Program-made: the position numbers and the translations under genes
Source: Flavobacterium sp. GT3R68
Lineage (GTDB): Bacteria > Bacteroidota > Bacteroidia > Flavobacteriales > Flavobacteriaceae
Direction of reading: 5' to 3'
DNA length: 64,000 nt
Assembly (NCBI RefSeq): GCF_007109225.1
Contig: NZ_VJZK01000001.1
Span: 826,731-890,730, forward strand
Shown here: piece by piece, positions 1 through 10,660 of the stretch
Layout: each line of letters starts with the position of its first letter
How positions within the stretch are numbered: the first letter of the stretch is position 1
The notes under the pieces: generated by a model
The model's database searches: none
What the model was told of the DNA's origin: nothing
The model's input: only the letters and a program-made list of their open reading frames with translations

Positions 1-1
1 T

Positions 2-1054
2 TTTGATTTGGCCAAACGTATTGATTTACGTGCCGCCAATAAAAAAGCATTGGAAAATTTAGCATTGGCAGGAGGTTTCGATTCGTTTTTAGGAACGACG
101 CGCGCCCAATATTTCCATGATGATGGCGATGGCATTACTTTTTATGAAAAAGCCATCCGATATGGAGCCAAATTTCAGGAAAACGAGAATTCCTCGCAAG
201 TAAGTCTGTTTGGAGAAAGCAGCGATGTGCAGATTGCGGAACCAATAGTGCCTCCTTGCGAGGACTGGACCACGATGGAAAAACTGGCTAAAGAAAAGGA
301 AGTAGTCGGAATCTATATCTCGGGCCATCCTCTGGATGATTATAAATTTGAAATGAAATATTTCTGCAATGCCAAATTGGAAGCCCTTAAGAACATGGAA
401 TTGCATGTCAATAAAAACCTGACTTTTGGCGGTATCATTACCAATGTGCAGCACCGTGTCGCCAAAAACGGAAAAGGATGGGCATCTTTTATGCTCGAAG
501 GTTATGATGAAAGTTATGAATTCCGGATTTTTGGTGAGGAATATTTGAAATTCAGACATTTCCTGATTCAGAACAATTTTACCTTTATGAAAGTTCTGGT
601 GAAAGAAGGCTGGGCCGATAAAGAAACCGGTAAAAAAGGAGAGCCAAGATTGCAGTTCATGCTGGTGCAGTATTTGCAGGATGTCTTGCCTACATTCGCC
701 AAGAAATTAATCATTCATTTAAATATTAATGATCTTCAGGTGGAATTTATTCACAAGCTGAGCGATCTTTTTCACGCCAATAAAGGCGATAATTCAGTTA
801 CATTTGAAGTATTGGAACTGGAGAAAATAAAAAAATTGGTTGAAGCACCCATAATGGTTTTGGAGACTGAAGCAGTTTTTGATGAAACAGCAGAACTCGC
901 AGAAGAAGAGCCCGAAATTGCGGTAACTTCGGAAGTAGAGGAAATAAAAATAATAACCAAGTTATCGATGCCGAGCCGGAAGCTGAAGATTAAAATCTCG
1001 AACGAACTGCTTCAGGAACTGGAGAAAATGCAGATTAATTTTAAACTGAATTAA
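2..1054 (+). CDS. dnaE: DNA polymerase III alpha subunit, C-terminal part (partial)
   Basis: The reading frame is open to the left edge, so only about the last 350 residues of the replicative polymerase catalytic subunit are present. The first residues (around RAANKKALENLALAGGFDSF) match the helix-hairpin-helix region after the fingers. They are followed by an OB-fold segment (LTFGGIITNVQHRVAKNGKG, around residue 140) and a C-terminal tail that would contact other holoenzyme subunits. The stop codon shares the bases TTAA with the stop of the convergent kinase gene, leaving no intergenic space. Known role: chromosome replication. The identification is firm from the domain order, although the polymerase active site lies outside the window. 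Confidence 0.93.
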   Translation, partial: FDLAKRIDLRAANKKALENLALAGGFDSFLGTTRAQYFHDDGDGITFYEKAIRYGAKFQENENSSQVSLFGESSDVQIAEPIVPPCEDWTTMEKLAKEKEVVGIYISGHPLDDYKFEMKYFCNAKLEALKNMELHVNKNLTFGGIITNVQHRVAKNGKGWASFMLEGYDESYEFRIFGEEYLKFRHFLIQNNFTFMKVLVKEGWADKETGKKGEPRLQFMLVQYLQDVLPTFAKKLIIHLNINDLQVEFIHKLSDLFHANKGDNSVTFEVLELEKIKKLVEAPIMVLETEAVFDETAELAEEEPEIAVTSEVEEIKIITKLSMPSRKLKIKISNELLQELEKMQINFKLN

Positions 1055-3111
1055 AACGTCAATTTAAAAGTGGTTCCGGAATTTAGTTTTGATTCCACAG
1101 TAACAGTACAATCGATTGCTTTTCCTAAATCGCGAATTAAGTGGAGTCCCAAACCGGTTTTGATTCCGGAAACTTCTTTTTCGTCATAAAGTGCTTTGAA
1201 TTGCCCTTCGGTTCCGCCCGGACCGTTGTCAGAAATGGTTAAAAAGGTTTGGCTATTTTGTTGCCACGATTTCCAGATAATGATGGGATTTTCTATTTTT
1301 TCGCAGGCCTTAATGGCATTTCCGGTTAAGTTTCTTATGATGGTTTTCAGGTAATCTTCATCGGTGTTCAATTGGATGTTTTCCGGATTTTCAAATACCA
1401 TTTCAATGTTTTCGATACTTGAAAAATGCGTTTTAGTGTCTTCAAAAAGTGAATGTATGGTTACATTTTTTAAGTGAGGCTGGAAGTTTTCCATCTGCCC
1501 TTTACTCCACAATAAAATATCTTCCATCGACGTCAATAAATTTTCGGCACCTGACAACGTTTTATACTGAAGCCGCACTTTACTTTCTTCATCCAATAAT
1601 TCCGGACTTTCATGCTGCAGGTGCAGAAAATGTATCAGATTGGCAATCGGGCTTCTTAAATCATGGTTTAAAATACTGAAAAATAATGCTTTTGTTTTAT
1701 TGGCCTGATCCAGCTCCTGATTTAAAAGCTGAAGTTTTTCGTTGCTTTTCCTTCTGTTGCGGCTTTGCTTAAACAATAATCCGGCGATAACGACCAATAG
1801 TACAAAACCAATTCCAAGATAGATTTGCTGCTTTCTGGTATTTTCAATTTGAAGGTTTTTCAGTTTATTTTCGGTGGAAAGCGTGTTTATTTTTTCCTGT
1901 TTGTATTGGTTTTGATATTTCGCTTCAGCATTCGCAATACTTTGTTTTCCAGATTCCGTTAACATCACCTCATTACTCTGGCTGTAAATAGTGTGATATT
2001 TATAGGCGTTCTGCCAATCTCCCAAAGCCTCATAACATTGAGAAAGCTTTTTATTTATCGTAATAAAAGATTCCTTATCAAATTCATAAGCATAGGTCGA
2101 GGCTGAATTCAGGGTTTTGATAGCCTCCGGATATTTTTTTTGTGCAAACTCTAATTTCCCTTTGGAGATATTGGCTTCCATCAAAATTTCCTCATCATTT
2201 GATTTGAGGGCATATAAAACGGCTTTGTCCGCATAATTTGAAGCCGTGTTTATTTGGTTTTTGGCAATGAAATATTCTGCCATATACCGATTTGCAGAAC
2301 TAATGTTCAGATGTAAAGGTTCGTTCTGGCTGACCAGTTTATGAATCCCATTGTAGTATTTTTTTATGCTGTCCAGATTCTCGAGTTCCACGTAGCACTT
2401 GATGTAATCATTGTACAGAAAGGCAGTCGCATTATCGGAAGTTTTCAAATAGGGTTGCGCATAACCGGAATATTCAATACCTTTTTTATATTGTTTCATT
2501 TTAATGTACGCGCTGGCAATTTGGGAGTAGGAAATCCCAATATTGACAAGGTTTCTAGCATCGTCTTTCGGAAATTTTTTGCGGTATTCGATGGCTTTTA
2601 ATTTATAGCCAATAAATTTTTCATATGCCGCCTGGTCCAGATAATATTCGCCCAAACTCCCGTTTAAAATGCCTTGCGTATAAATGCTTTTGGTGGTATC
2701 CAACACTTTTTTTATATAATCAATAAGTTGGTCCCTCTTGCTAAATTGTTTTGTGGAATAATACAAGTAGTTAAGCCGCATCAAGGCTAAGGTTTCTTCT
2801 TTCAGATGCCGTCCTTTTTTTGAATAGTCTAACGATTTTTCGTAATACGGAACCGCTTTTTCATACAAATTATTATCATATTCATACCCGTAAGCTTTGA
2901 AGTAATTAAATCTGGATAAAAAATAATGTTTGTTTTTGGCCTTCTCAATTCCCTTGGTAGCAACTACAATTAACTGTTTGTAGTTATTTGAATTTAGAAG
3001 GGTATCACATTTTACAATCAATTCGCTTAACTCTTTTTCAGCTGATATTGGACTTTGCTGCGAAAACAACAAAACCGGATAAAATATCAGACAGAGAAAA
3101 AGGTTTTTCAT
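1051..3111 (-). CDS. TPR-containing sensor histidine kinase
   Basis: A 686-residue membrane kinase. A signal peptide (MKNLFLCLIFYPVLLFSQQ) leads into a long helical periplasmic region with tetratricopeptide-like repeats (about residues 30-390). One transmembrane segment follows near residue 430, then a coiled linker, an H-box with the phospho-acceptor histidine (LNHDLRSP, near 480) and a HATPase domain with N-box (NLTGNAIKACE), G1 (ISDNGPGG) and G2 (GLGLHLIRDL) motifs. Its ATG overlaps the TGA of the upstream LytTR regulator as ATGA, so the two are translationally coupled and very likely form a two-component pair. The input signal cannot be read from sequence; TPR sensors of this kind usually respond through protein contacts. 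Confidence 0.9.
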   Translation of the reverse strand: MKNLFLCLIFYPVLLFSQQSPISAEKELSELIVKCDTLLNSNNYKQLIVVATKGIEKAKNKHYFLSRFNYFKAYGYEYDNNLYEKAVPYYEKSLDYSKKGRHLKEETLALMRLNYLYYSTKQFSKRDQLIDYIKKVLDTTKSIYTQGILNGSLGEYYLDQAAYEKFIGYKLKAIEYRKKFPKDDARNLVNIGISYSQIASAYIKMKQYKKGIEYSGYAQPYLKTSDNATAFLYNDYIKCYVELENLDSIKKYYNGIHKLVSQNEPLHLNISSANRYMAEYFIAKNQINTASNYADKAVLYALKSNDEEILMEANISKGKLEFAQKKYPEAIKTLNSASTYAYEFDKESFITINKKLSQCYEALGDWQNAYKYHTIYSQSNEVMLTESGKQSIANAEAKYQNQYKQEKINTLSTENKLKNLQIENTRKQQIYLGIGFVLLVVIAGLLFKQSRNRRKSNEKLQLLNQELDQANKTKALFFSILNHDLRSPIANLIHFLHLQHESPELLDEESKVRLQYKTLSGAENLLTSMEDILLWSKGQMENFQPHLKNVTIHSLFEDTKTHFSSIENIEMVFENPENIQLNTDEDYLKTIIRNLTGNAIKACEKIENPIIIWKSWQQNSQTFLTISDNGPGGTEGQFKALYDEKEVSGIKTGLGLHLIRDLGKAIDCTVTVESKLNSGTTFKLTF

Positions 3112-3812
3112 GCAATTAAACTCAGATTGTCTTTATAACTTCTTCCAACAGGGATTAATATGCTGTTGTTCAATTCAATCTCCAAGGTACCGATTCTTTT
3201 CACAAATTGTTTCTGCACAGCAAAACTTCTGTGGATTCTCACAAAGGACTGAAAATGATTTTCTTTTAAAAGCGTTCCAATGCTGGATAATACGCAATGC
3301 CTTTTATGGGAAGTAATAATCAGCGTATAATCTTTTAAAGCTTCCAGATACAGGATTTCGTGAAGTTTTACTTTGGTTTGCTCGTGCCCTTCTTTTATAT
3401 AAATGGTGTCTCCGCCAATAGTAGCCTCAAAAAGTGTGGCTTTTAGCTTAATTTCCATGAATTCCTCAATGCGCTTCATGGTTTGGGAAAAACGATCCAA
3501 TTTCAAAGGCTTCACGATAAAGTCCAGGGTTTCTAATTCAAAACTTTCAACGGCGTGTTCAGGATGTGCGGTGATAAAAATACAAACAGGAATATGCAGG
3601 GCTTTCTTCCGGAAATCCAATCCGTTAAGATTGGGCATATCAATATCCATAAACAAAATATCAATTTTCTCTTTATCGATGATTTCTAATGCTTTTACTG
3701 CAGAATCGTATACGCCCAAAAGTTTCAGCCTCGGAAATTTTTTCACAAAGGACAGCACCGTAAGTCTATCAATTTCATCATCATCAACTATAATACAAGT
3801 GTATTGTTCCAT
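3108..3812 (-). CDS. LytTR-family response regulator
   Basis: A 234-residue regulator. The N-terminal receiver domain has the acidic cluster (VDDDEID), phospho-acceptor Asp near residue 56 (LFMDIDMPNLNG), a conserved Thr (FITAHPEHA) and Lys (FIVKPLKLD). The C-terminal LytTR DNA-binding domain (about 135-234) has the typical RIHRSFAVQ and IPVGRSYK elements. It lies directly upstream of and overlaps the histidine kinase gene. It is transcribed away from the exported-protein operon starting at 4043, with 230 bp between them, so that operon is a candidate target; this is inference from position. LytTR regulators bind paired direct repeats, but I could not find a convincing pair in the divergent gap. 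Confidence 0.92.
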   Translation of the reverse strand: MEQYTCIIVDDDEIDRLTVLSFVKKFPRLKLLGVYDSAVKALEIIDKEKIDILFMDIDMPNLNGLDFRKKALHIPVCIFITAHPEHAVESFELETLDFIVKPLKLDRFSQTMKRIEEFMEIKLKATLFEATIGGDTIYIKEGHEQTKVKLHEILYLEALKDYTLIITSHKRHCVLSSIGTLLKENHFQSFVRIHRSFAVQKQFVKRIGTLEIELNNSILIPVGRSYKDNLSLIA

Positions 3813-4042
3813 ATCCTTTGTGTTCCTAAAACAACTTTAGGTTTCAACAGAAATGTCATTCATCTATTTAAAACGTTGACTGTCTATCGGTATTTTTTAT
3901 ATCATAAAACTAACCGCAAATTTGCTTAAAATTTTGTTAAAACGCAATTATTTGGCGTCTTAAAGTGTCGGCAACATTGGAAATTAATAAAAATGCTGTT
4001 TATCGGTTTTATTTGCTGTTTATCGGATTTTTAAGTTTAAAT

Positions 4043-5728
4043 ATGGAATTTATGATGAGAATAAAGTTATTATTTATGCTAATTTTTCTTCTTTCCTGCG
4101 CCATTTCACAAGCGCAGGACTTGGAACATATTAGCGAAGTAAAGCCTGTAGAGTTTTCCGGAACTTTTACAGTCTTTGGTTCTTACTATAATGTAAACGG
4201 AATTGAACCACGCCGAAAGGATTTTTCCTGGTATGCAACCGGGAATCCGTTATTGAAGCTGTATGGTGTGGAAATTCCTTTTTCTTTTACGGTAAGTGAA
4301 CAGGAACGTTCTTTTCGTCAGCCTTTTAATCAATTTTGCATCAGTCCGACGTATAAATGGGCAAAAGCCCATTTGGGCTATACCAATTTGACATGGTCGC
4401 CATTTACCTGGTCAGGCCAGACTGCTTTAGGAGCTGCGGTGGAATTAAATCCCGGGAAATTGCGTTTTGGTTTGTTATATGGACGATTGAACAGAGCCGT
4501 GGAAGAGGATTTGACTTCACCGGAAGTGCAGACCCCTTCCTTTAAGCGTATGGGATATGCCTTTCGCATGGGTTATGGTACCGAGACAAGCCATGTGGAT
4601 TTGATCATGTTAAAAGGAAAAGATGATGAAAATTCCCTGAACACCATTCCTCAGGGTACGGAAGTGTTGCCAGGTGAAAATGTGGTAGCCGGTATTTCTT
4701 CTAAATACAAATTAACGCAAAAATTGTTTTGGGATGCGGATGTTGCCACGTCTGTTTTTACCCGTGATGTGCGCGCATTACCACTTTCGGGAGATGATGC
4801 TTCAACAGTCAATAGTTTTAACTCTTTGATTATCGTCAATTCTTCCACGCAAATGTACAATGCCTATCAGACGGAAGTTCGATATGAAGAAAAAAAATAT
4901 AAAATTAAAGCGAAATACAGAAGAGTGGATCCTGATTTTCAAAGTATGGGAGCCTATTATTTCCAAACGGATGTAGAGAATATTACGTTAGAACCATCGG
5001 CTTATTTGCTGAAAAATAAATTAAAAATCACAAGCAGTTTGGGTCGTCAGCGTGATAATCTGATGAATAAAAAATCATTCACCACTAAAAGATTTATCGG
5101 AAACATTGGACTGGATTATACGTTATCGAGTATATTTGGATTCAATGCGATGTATGGAAATTACTCCGGGGAACAAGGCAAAGGATTGAAAATCCCAAAC
5201 CAGACCACCCAACAATCGTTTGTTTCTCAAAATATGGTGCTGATGCCCCGACTGACTTTCGTAAAGGAAAAACTCACTCATTTTCACTCGTTAATGGTTA
5301 ACCGTCAATGGCTGACAGATAAGAATCCAAATACGGCAGGCATAACAGAATACAAGGTTGACAATCTTAATTATAACAGTTCCTTTGTTTTCAATAAAAT
5401 TGGATTAACCCTTGGGGCATCTTACTTATTGTCTATTTTTGAATCCAACCTGAATACCACCAGATTAAACGGAATCGGAATCAATACCAGCAGACCGTTT
5501 TTAAAAAATAAGTTAATTTCGTCCTTGTCTGTCAATGGTACCCAGCAAAAAATAAACCATGAGAATTTTGCCGATATTGTAAATCTGACCTTTCAGAACA
5601 CCTATAAACTGAATGAGCATCATGGTCTGACTCTGCTTGGTATTTATATCGATAATAAAGCGAAAACACCAACAGGGATTTCATTCAGTGAATACAATAT
5701 TGACTTAGGATATACCTACACTTTTTAA
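4043..5728 (+). CDS. Exported outer-membrane beta-barrel protein
   Basis: About 560 residues. The start is placed at the cluster of ATG codons 4043/4052/4055, because a clean signal peptide (MRIKLLFMLIFLLSC then AISQAQ) begins there; the frame is open further upstream from a GTG, but that gives an unlikely leader. The mature part consists of alternating short aromatic-rich strands (FGSYYNVNG, YKWAKAHLGYTNLTW, FRMGYG, IDLGYTYTF) and ends in Phe, as outer-membrane barrels do. No plug or TonB box is visible. It is first in a three-gene run, 10 nt before the 1634-residue protein, and could be its membrane anchor or transporter (inference). No named family recognised. Confidence 0.75.
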   Translation: MEFMMRIKLLFMLIFLLSCAISQAQDLEHISEVKPVEFSGTFTVFGSYYNVNGIEPRRKDFSWYATGNPLLKLYGVEIPFSFTVSEQERSFRQPFNQFCISPTYKWAKAHLGYTNLTWSPFTWSGQTALGAAVELNPGKLRFGLLYGRLNRAVEEDLTSPEVQTPSFKRMGYAFRMGYGTETSHVDLIMLKGKDDENSLNTIPQGTEVLPGENVVAGISSKYKLTQKLFWDADVATSVFTRDVRALPLSGDDASTVNSFNSLIIVNSSTQMYNAYQTEVRYEEKKYKIKAKYRRVDPDFQSMGAYYFQTDVENITLEPSAYLLKNKLKITSSLGRQRDNLMNKKSFTTKRFIGNIGLDYTLSSIFGFNAMYGNYSGEQGKGLKIPNQTTQQSFVSQNMVLMPRLTFVKEKLTHFHSLMVNRQWLTDKNPNTAGITEYKVDNLNYNSSFVFNKIGLTLGASYLLSIFESNLNTTRLNGIGINTSRPFLKNKLISSLSVNGTQQKINHENFADIVNLTFQNTYKLNEHHGLTLLGIYIDNKAKTPTGISFSEYNIDLGYTYTF

Positions 5729-5738
5729 AAGAAATAGT

Positions 5739-8700
5739 ATGAAAAATAATTTTAAGATTTTTAGTGTCATTTTTCTGTTGTTATCACAGATTAATTTTGC
5801 ACAAACAGTGAATGTCACCGTTCAGGTTTTGCCGCCGTATTCCACGTACCTGACGGATTATCTGAATAGCCCAAGCAAAGTCGTTTTTACATTGCTTTCG
5901 TATTCCAATGCCAGCGTTTATTTAAAAGCGAATATTACCGGGGATAACGGAATATCAATCTCCACATCCGATTCCTATCGTCCGGCAACGCCAATTCAAT
6001 TGGTAGCCTATCAGCCAAAAATGATGACGGGAATTGACCTGAAAAATTATCTGGATCTGAATTCGGTTATTGTGACCGGAATCAATAAAAATGATTTGTT
6101 TAAAGGGTCGGGACTACCGGAAGGTTCGTATACCATTTGTATTCAGGTCTTGGATTTTAGCACCGGACAGCCACTGAGCACTCCTAAACCTTCAGGTTGC
6201 AGCAATCCGTTTGACATCCATCAGATTGCTCCGCCACAGTTGGTTTCTCCGCCTTGTGATGAACCAGTTGTAGCGGGGAATATCCAAAATGTGATTTTTT
6301 CGTGGTTGCCTTCTGCCGGAGCACCTGCCGGTTCCCAATACAAATTGAAAATTGTCGAGCTTAACCCAATCACAAGAAATCCTAACGAAGCGATGAACAG
6401 TGCAACGACTCCTGCATTTTTCGAAACAACGACAAACTCGTTTTCATACGTATATGGCCCAGCCCAACCGCCCCTTAAAAAAGACAAAAAATATGCCTGG
6501 CGCGTTACTTTATTACCAACAGATACCCGATTTAATGCCGGCGGAGCTGCCCTGAATGTTCAAAACAAAGGGAACAGTGAAGTATGTAGTTTTGTGTATA
6601 AAAATAATGTGGTGGCTCAAAGTACGGCAACCCCGGGGACTTACAATATTAATTTGATAACACCGATTCAAGGTGCAAAAATAAACAACGGTTATGGTTT
6701 GGAGTTTTTTTGGTCCCAAAGCAAGAAATGGGTCGTGAAGTACGAAGTGCAATTTACCGATCACGAAACGCAAAATAAAAAAATAACCAATTGGACTGCA
6801 TTACCTGAGAATTTATTTTCATTGAAAAATGCATTTTATGCCAGTAAAGAAGTAGCCTATACCACTACCAAGTTAACCCTTCCGCAATCATTTACCGCAA
6901 AAAACGGAAAAATTGCCTGGCGTGTAATGGCGTATGATAACGCACATAAAGCAATTGACAGTAGTCGGATTGAAACCTATGAAGTGGTGGATGCGCCATT
7001 GACAGATCGAATAAAACTAATCGCACCGATTAAAGGTGAAAAAATAAACAACGGGTATGGTTTGGAATTTTCATGGACCGCGAGCAAAAAACCAGTGGCT
7101 AATTATCAGTTGCAATTTACCGATCGCGAAACTCAGGATAAAAAAATCACTAATTGGAACACGCTGACGGATGCCATATTCACTAAGAAAAATGCATTCT
7201 ATGCCAGCAAAGACATTGGTAATAAACTGAAAATTGATTTACCACCTACATTCACAACCGGAAACGGAAAAATAGTTTGGCGTATCGTTGCATTCAACCA
7301 GGGTAAAAAAGCCATCGACAGTAGTGCCATTGATATCTATGAAGTTGTTACTGCTCCTTCGACCGACCGGATTAAACTGGTTTCCCCAATTGCAGGAAAA
7401 AAAATAACTTCGGGGTACGGACTAAAATACGAGTGGGAAGCCTCTAAAAAGAAAACCATTACCGGGTACCGTGTACAATTTACCGACAGATATTCCCAAA
7501 ATAAGGAAATTACGGATTGGAATAATTTGAATGAGAAATTGTTCAATGGTAAAAACGCTTCTTTTGCATCTAATGACACCAAGGAATTGTTTATAAACTT
7601 ACCGAACTCTTTTACAACCGGTGTAGGCAAAATGGCTTGGCGTGTGGTTGCACTTCACAATAAAACTATTGTCGACAGTAGTAAAATTGAAATCTATGAA
7701 CTAATCGAGGACACCAGCGAATTGGCCAAAATTAAAGGGTTTGCCATTAATGGATATTACGTTCAGGTAAACCAGATTTCCAACAAAGATCAGGATAAGT
7801 TTAGTGGTTCCGGGGAAATGCTGCTATGGGTAGGAGGAAAGAAAATAATCTTCAATTTCAAGGATTTAAAAATTCGTCCGGTTTCGTACAACGCTAAACT
7901 TAAAAAAAATATCTGGGGTGTGATTGACGGTACCCTTGATATCGATGCTAAAAAAGGATTAATCAACAATCGATTTGATTTATCTACCGAAAAGGATTGT
8001 GACGGAGCCTTTCAGCTGACTTTAAACAGTATGAAACTGTATGGCAAACTCGAAGGTGCCATGGATGACAAAACAAATCTGTACAAAGTTTCTAAAGATG
8101 TGGGTACAACCGATGCAAAAATCATTGGGAAATGGATGACCAATTGGTTCATTCCTAAAAACGGGAAATATTCCAATGATATGTACGAATTCGTATCCTA
8201 TGAATCTACGATAAAGATGAGTTTTGCCAATAAATTCGACGGGTTCGTTAATTTAAACAGCGATAAGGACGTTTCAAACCTCGCTAACGGAGGAATCGAC
8301 GTAACTTTCGGAGGTACTCCCGGTGATATGAAGCTGAGCATAAAAGGATTGGAAGGCCAAACGGATTTGAGCGGAACCGTAAGGGTTTCAGGGGCGCAGC
8401 CTTCCGCAGAATCAGATGCGTATTTGACCAACTTATCCATTCCGTTCAAGAACAAAAAGAACCTGAATTTTTACTATACTTTCGAAAAACCTTTAAAATG
8501 GAGAGTCAACGACGACGGTTCGGTTTATGCAAATGTTTCTGAAACCTACGTGCATTTATCGGATAACGGACAATTGGAATCAAAATTTGAAAACTATAAC
8601 AACGGTCTGAACTTTGATAAATTTGGCGTCCTGATTAATCTTCCTAAAAAAATCGGGGCAACGACAGGTTCTACTTTAAATATGTCTTTCGACAAAGTTT

Positions 8701-10643
8701 ATAACAAAGGAAATGGGTATACCTCGATGTCTAAACAGGACACAGAAAGCAAAAGTAACGTTGACTTGGCTGGTTTCACATCCAAGTTGGCCAAATCGTC
8801 CTTTAAGATTGACAAAAACAAGTTGGTTTTCCTGAAAATCGAAGGCGAAATGTATGTTCCGTTTATCAATGACTGGGCTGGTCTTACAATGGATATCGAC
8901 AGCAAAAAAATTCAGGAAATCCAATTAGATATAGATTATACAAAGAAATATTATTTGTCTAAGGACAACAGTGGAAGTTCAGCCTATATGACGGTTTTTT
9001 CGGGCCGATTAGAAAACAATGCCGTGGTAATTTCTTCCAACTTATCGGTGAAAAACGGACAGAATAAAGGTTTTGAAACCATAAAGATGAACATGTGCGA
9101 TATGTATATTGATCCATCAGGAGCCGTATCGTTCAATACTAACTTTTCTGATAATACCGAATCTGTTTGTGAAGGGACTAAGGAATGGGCTAAGTATTAC
9201 GGATTTACATTTACGGTTGATAAAATGAAAATAAAACGAAATACCAGTAAAACAGACGTCCAGTTTTTATTTTCCGGAGATGTAACTCTGGGTCCTAATA
9301 TTGCAAGCGGCAGAAAAGAAATGGGATTCACATACCACGGAACATCAGCACAGCCTGGTTTAGGGTACAATATGATTAATACCAACGGTGTCAATTTTAA
9401 TCCCAATTCTAATCTGTTGGGAATGAATTCAAAAGGACCAAATGATACCAATGAGGACTATATAATTAATAATTCCCTTGTCGAAAATTCCATTGAAATT
9501 GCCGATGATGGAAAAGCAATTAGCGGAAACTATGAAGACGGTTCCCAAAAATTTGGCGGTGGATTTAAAATGACCCAAAATGCAACGTGGGGTAATTGTT
9601 TCGAATTGGGAGGATCATACGAAACGAAAGAACCGAGTACTAAAGAATTGTCTGCTAAAATGATTTTGGGAAAAACCCTTCCAAGTGCCGGAAATTACAC
9701 GTACTGGTTTTTTGAATTCGCCCAAAAAGGATTCGTTTCTATTCCGATTATTCCTGGAATTTTGGAAGCGCATGGTTTTGGAGGAAAAGCCTACTACCAG
9801 ATGGAGGTCGAGTATGATAATATGGGAAAGATTAGCAATATGAAACCTAACAATGCCTATTCGTTAGGAATTGCCGCTGAAGCCGATGTAAGGACTTCAT
9901 ACGACCAGGGGGCAACACTTCACGGTCATGTACAGATTGTAACGCAGTTTCAAGGCTGGAGTATTGACGGGATAAGTTATTTTATAAAAGGGGATGCGAT
10001 TTCTACAAGCAGTGATAGTCCAGGTTTGATTCAGGCAAGATTAAACGGCCAATTAAACTGGGTAGATAAGTACATCGACGGGAAGGGCCAGATTTGGGGA
10101 GGCGTAAAAGATATCGTTTGTATCAATGAAGGTGCAGCAAACGAAGATGCGATATTTTTCCACTTTGGAGCCGATGATTTCTACATGAACGTAGGAACTC
10201 CAGAAAACCCAATTACAGCTGAAGTGATGTGCGGCAGCGGGTTCAATGTGGGAATCTGGTTAGGGTTTGATAAAAAACAATTAGGTTTTGGTTTTGCCCA
10301 ACATTATGACTCCGGTTGGAAAGGTCTGGATTTGGGAATTGCCTCTGCCGAAGGACGATTGATTTCCAATTTTGCCGCAGGCGTTAATGTGCAATATTCC
10401 CCGTTTCAGGCTACTGGTACTGCCTCTTTTGATGGTAGGGCGTATGGGAAAGGATGTGTGGACTTTAAATTCTATGAAGGCTGTATCGGCGGAAGCTGTG
10501 GTGTATCTGCTAATCTTTCCGTATCGATGCCAAACCCTGTAGTATTTCAAGGAAGTGTCGCTTGTGATGTCCACAGATGGATTCCGGATTTTACGCTGAA
10601 TGCAAAATGGTCTTCTAACGGTGGATTCAGTATCTGGCTATAA
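5739..10643 (+). CDS. Giant secreted protein with TANFOR-like N-terminus and three internal repeats
   Basis: 1634 residues with a signal peptide (MKNNFKIFSVIFLLLSQINFAQ). Residues about 24-165 resemble the Tannerella-type 147-residue (TANFOR) domain, with VQVLPPYSTYLTDYLNSP and later GSYTICIQVLDF; I recall this family but cannot check it. Next comes a fibronectin-like stretch, then three tandem repeats of about 115 residues (roughly 300-420, 425-537, 543-657), each with GYGLxxxW, QFTDxxxQ, FTTGxGKxxWRxxA and DSSxIxxYE. The remaining 970 residues are beta-rich and Gly/Asn-rich, with several Cys near the end (GCIGGSCGVSAN). There is no type IX sorting domain at the C-terminus. It sits between a barrel protein and a fibronectin III protein, probably in one operon and one surface complex. 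Function unknown. Confidence 0.8.
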   Translation: MKNNFKIFSVIFLLLSQINFAQTVNVTVQVLPPYSTYLTDYLNSPSKVVFTLLSYSNASVYLKANITGDNGISISTSDSYRPATPIQLVAYQPKMMTGIDLKNYLDLNSVIVTGINKNDLFKGSGLPEGSYTICIQVLDFSTGQPLSTPKPSGCSNPFDIHQIAPPQLVSPPCDEPVVAGNIQNVIFSWLPSAGAPAGSQYKLKIVELNPITRNPNEAMNSATTPAFFETTTNSFSYVYGPAQPPLKKDKKYAWRVTLLPTDTRFNAGGAALNVQNKGNSEVCSFVYKNNVVAQSTATPGTYNINLITPIQGAKINNGYGLEFFWSQSKKWVVKYEVQFTDHETQNKKITNWTALPENLFSLKNAFYASKEVAYTTTKLTLPQSFTAKNGKIAWRVMAYDNAHKAIDSSRIETYEVVDAPLTDRIKLIAPIKGEKINNGYGLEFSWTASKKPVANYQLQFTDRETQDKKITNWNTLTDAIFTKKNAFYASKDIGNKLKIDLPPTFTTGNGKIVWRIVAFNQGKKAIDSSAIDIYEVVTAPSTDRIKLVSPIAGKKITSGYGLKYEWEASKKKTITGYRVQFTDRYSQNKEITDWNNLNEKLFNGKNASFASNDTKELFINLPNSFTTGVGKMAWRVVALHNKTIVDSSKIEIYELIEDTSELAKIKGFAINGYYVQVNQISNKDQDKFSGSGEMLLWVGGKKIIFNFKDLKIRPVSYNAKLKKNIWGVIDGTLDIDAKKGLINNRFDLSTEKDCDGAFQLTLNSMKLYGKLEGAMDDKTNLYKVSKDVGTTDAKIIGKWMTNWFIPKNGKYSNDMYEFVSYESTIKMSFANKFDGFVNLNSDKDVSNLANGGIDVTFGGTPGDMKLSIKGLEGQTDLSGTVRVSGAQPSAESDAYLTNLSIPFKNKKNLNFYYTFEKPLKWRVNDDGSVYANVSETYVHLSDNGQLESKFENYNNGLNFDKFGVLINLPKKIGATTGSTLNMSFDKVYNKGNGYTSMSKQDTESKSNVDLAGFTSKLAKSSFKIDKNKLVFLKIEGEMYVPFINDWAGLTMDIDSKKIQEIQLDIDYTKKYYLSKDNSGSSAYMTVFSGRLENNAVVISSNLSVKNGQNKGFETIKMNMCDMYIDPSGAVSFNTNFSDNTESVCEGTKEWAKYYGFTFTVDKMKIKRNTSKTDVQFLFSGDVTLGPNIASGRKEMGFTYHGTSAQPGLGYNMINTNGVNFNPNSNLLGMNSKGPNDTNEDYIINNSLVENSIEIADDGKAISGNYEDGSQKFGGGFKMTQNATWGNCFELGGSYETKEPSTKELSAKMILGKTLPSAGNYTYWFFEFAQKGFVSIPIIPGILEAHGFGGKAYYQMEVEYDNMGKISNMKPNNAYSLGIAAEADVRTSYDQGATLHGHVQIVTQFQGWSIDGISYFIKGDAISTSSDSPGLIQARLNGQLNWVDKYIDGKGQIWGGVKDIVCINEGAANEDAIFFHFGADDFYMNVGTPENPITAEVMCGSGFNVGIWLGFDKKQLGFGFAQHYDSGWKGLDLGIASAEGRLISNFAAGVNVQYSPFQATGTASFDGRAYGKGCVDFKFYEGCIGGSCGVSANLSVSMPNPVVFQGSVACDVHRWIPDFTLNAKWSSNGGFSIWL

Positions 10644-10660
10644 TTAAAAAAAATAAAAAG

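Noticed and set aside
3813..4042. LytTR-binding direct repeats in the divergent gap
   Set aside because: One weak half-site-like sequence (AACGTTGAC) was seen but no properly spaced partner.
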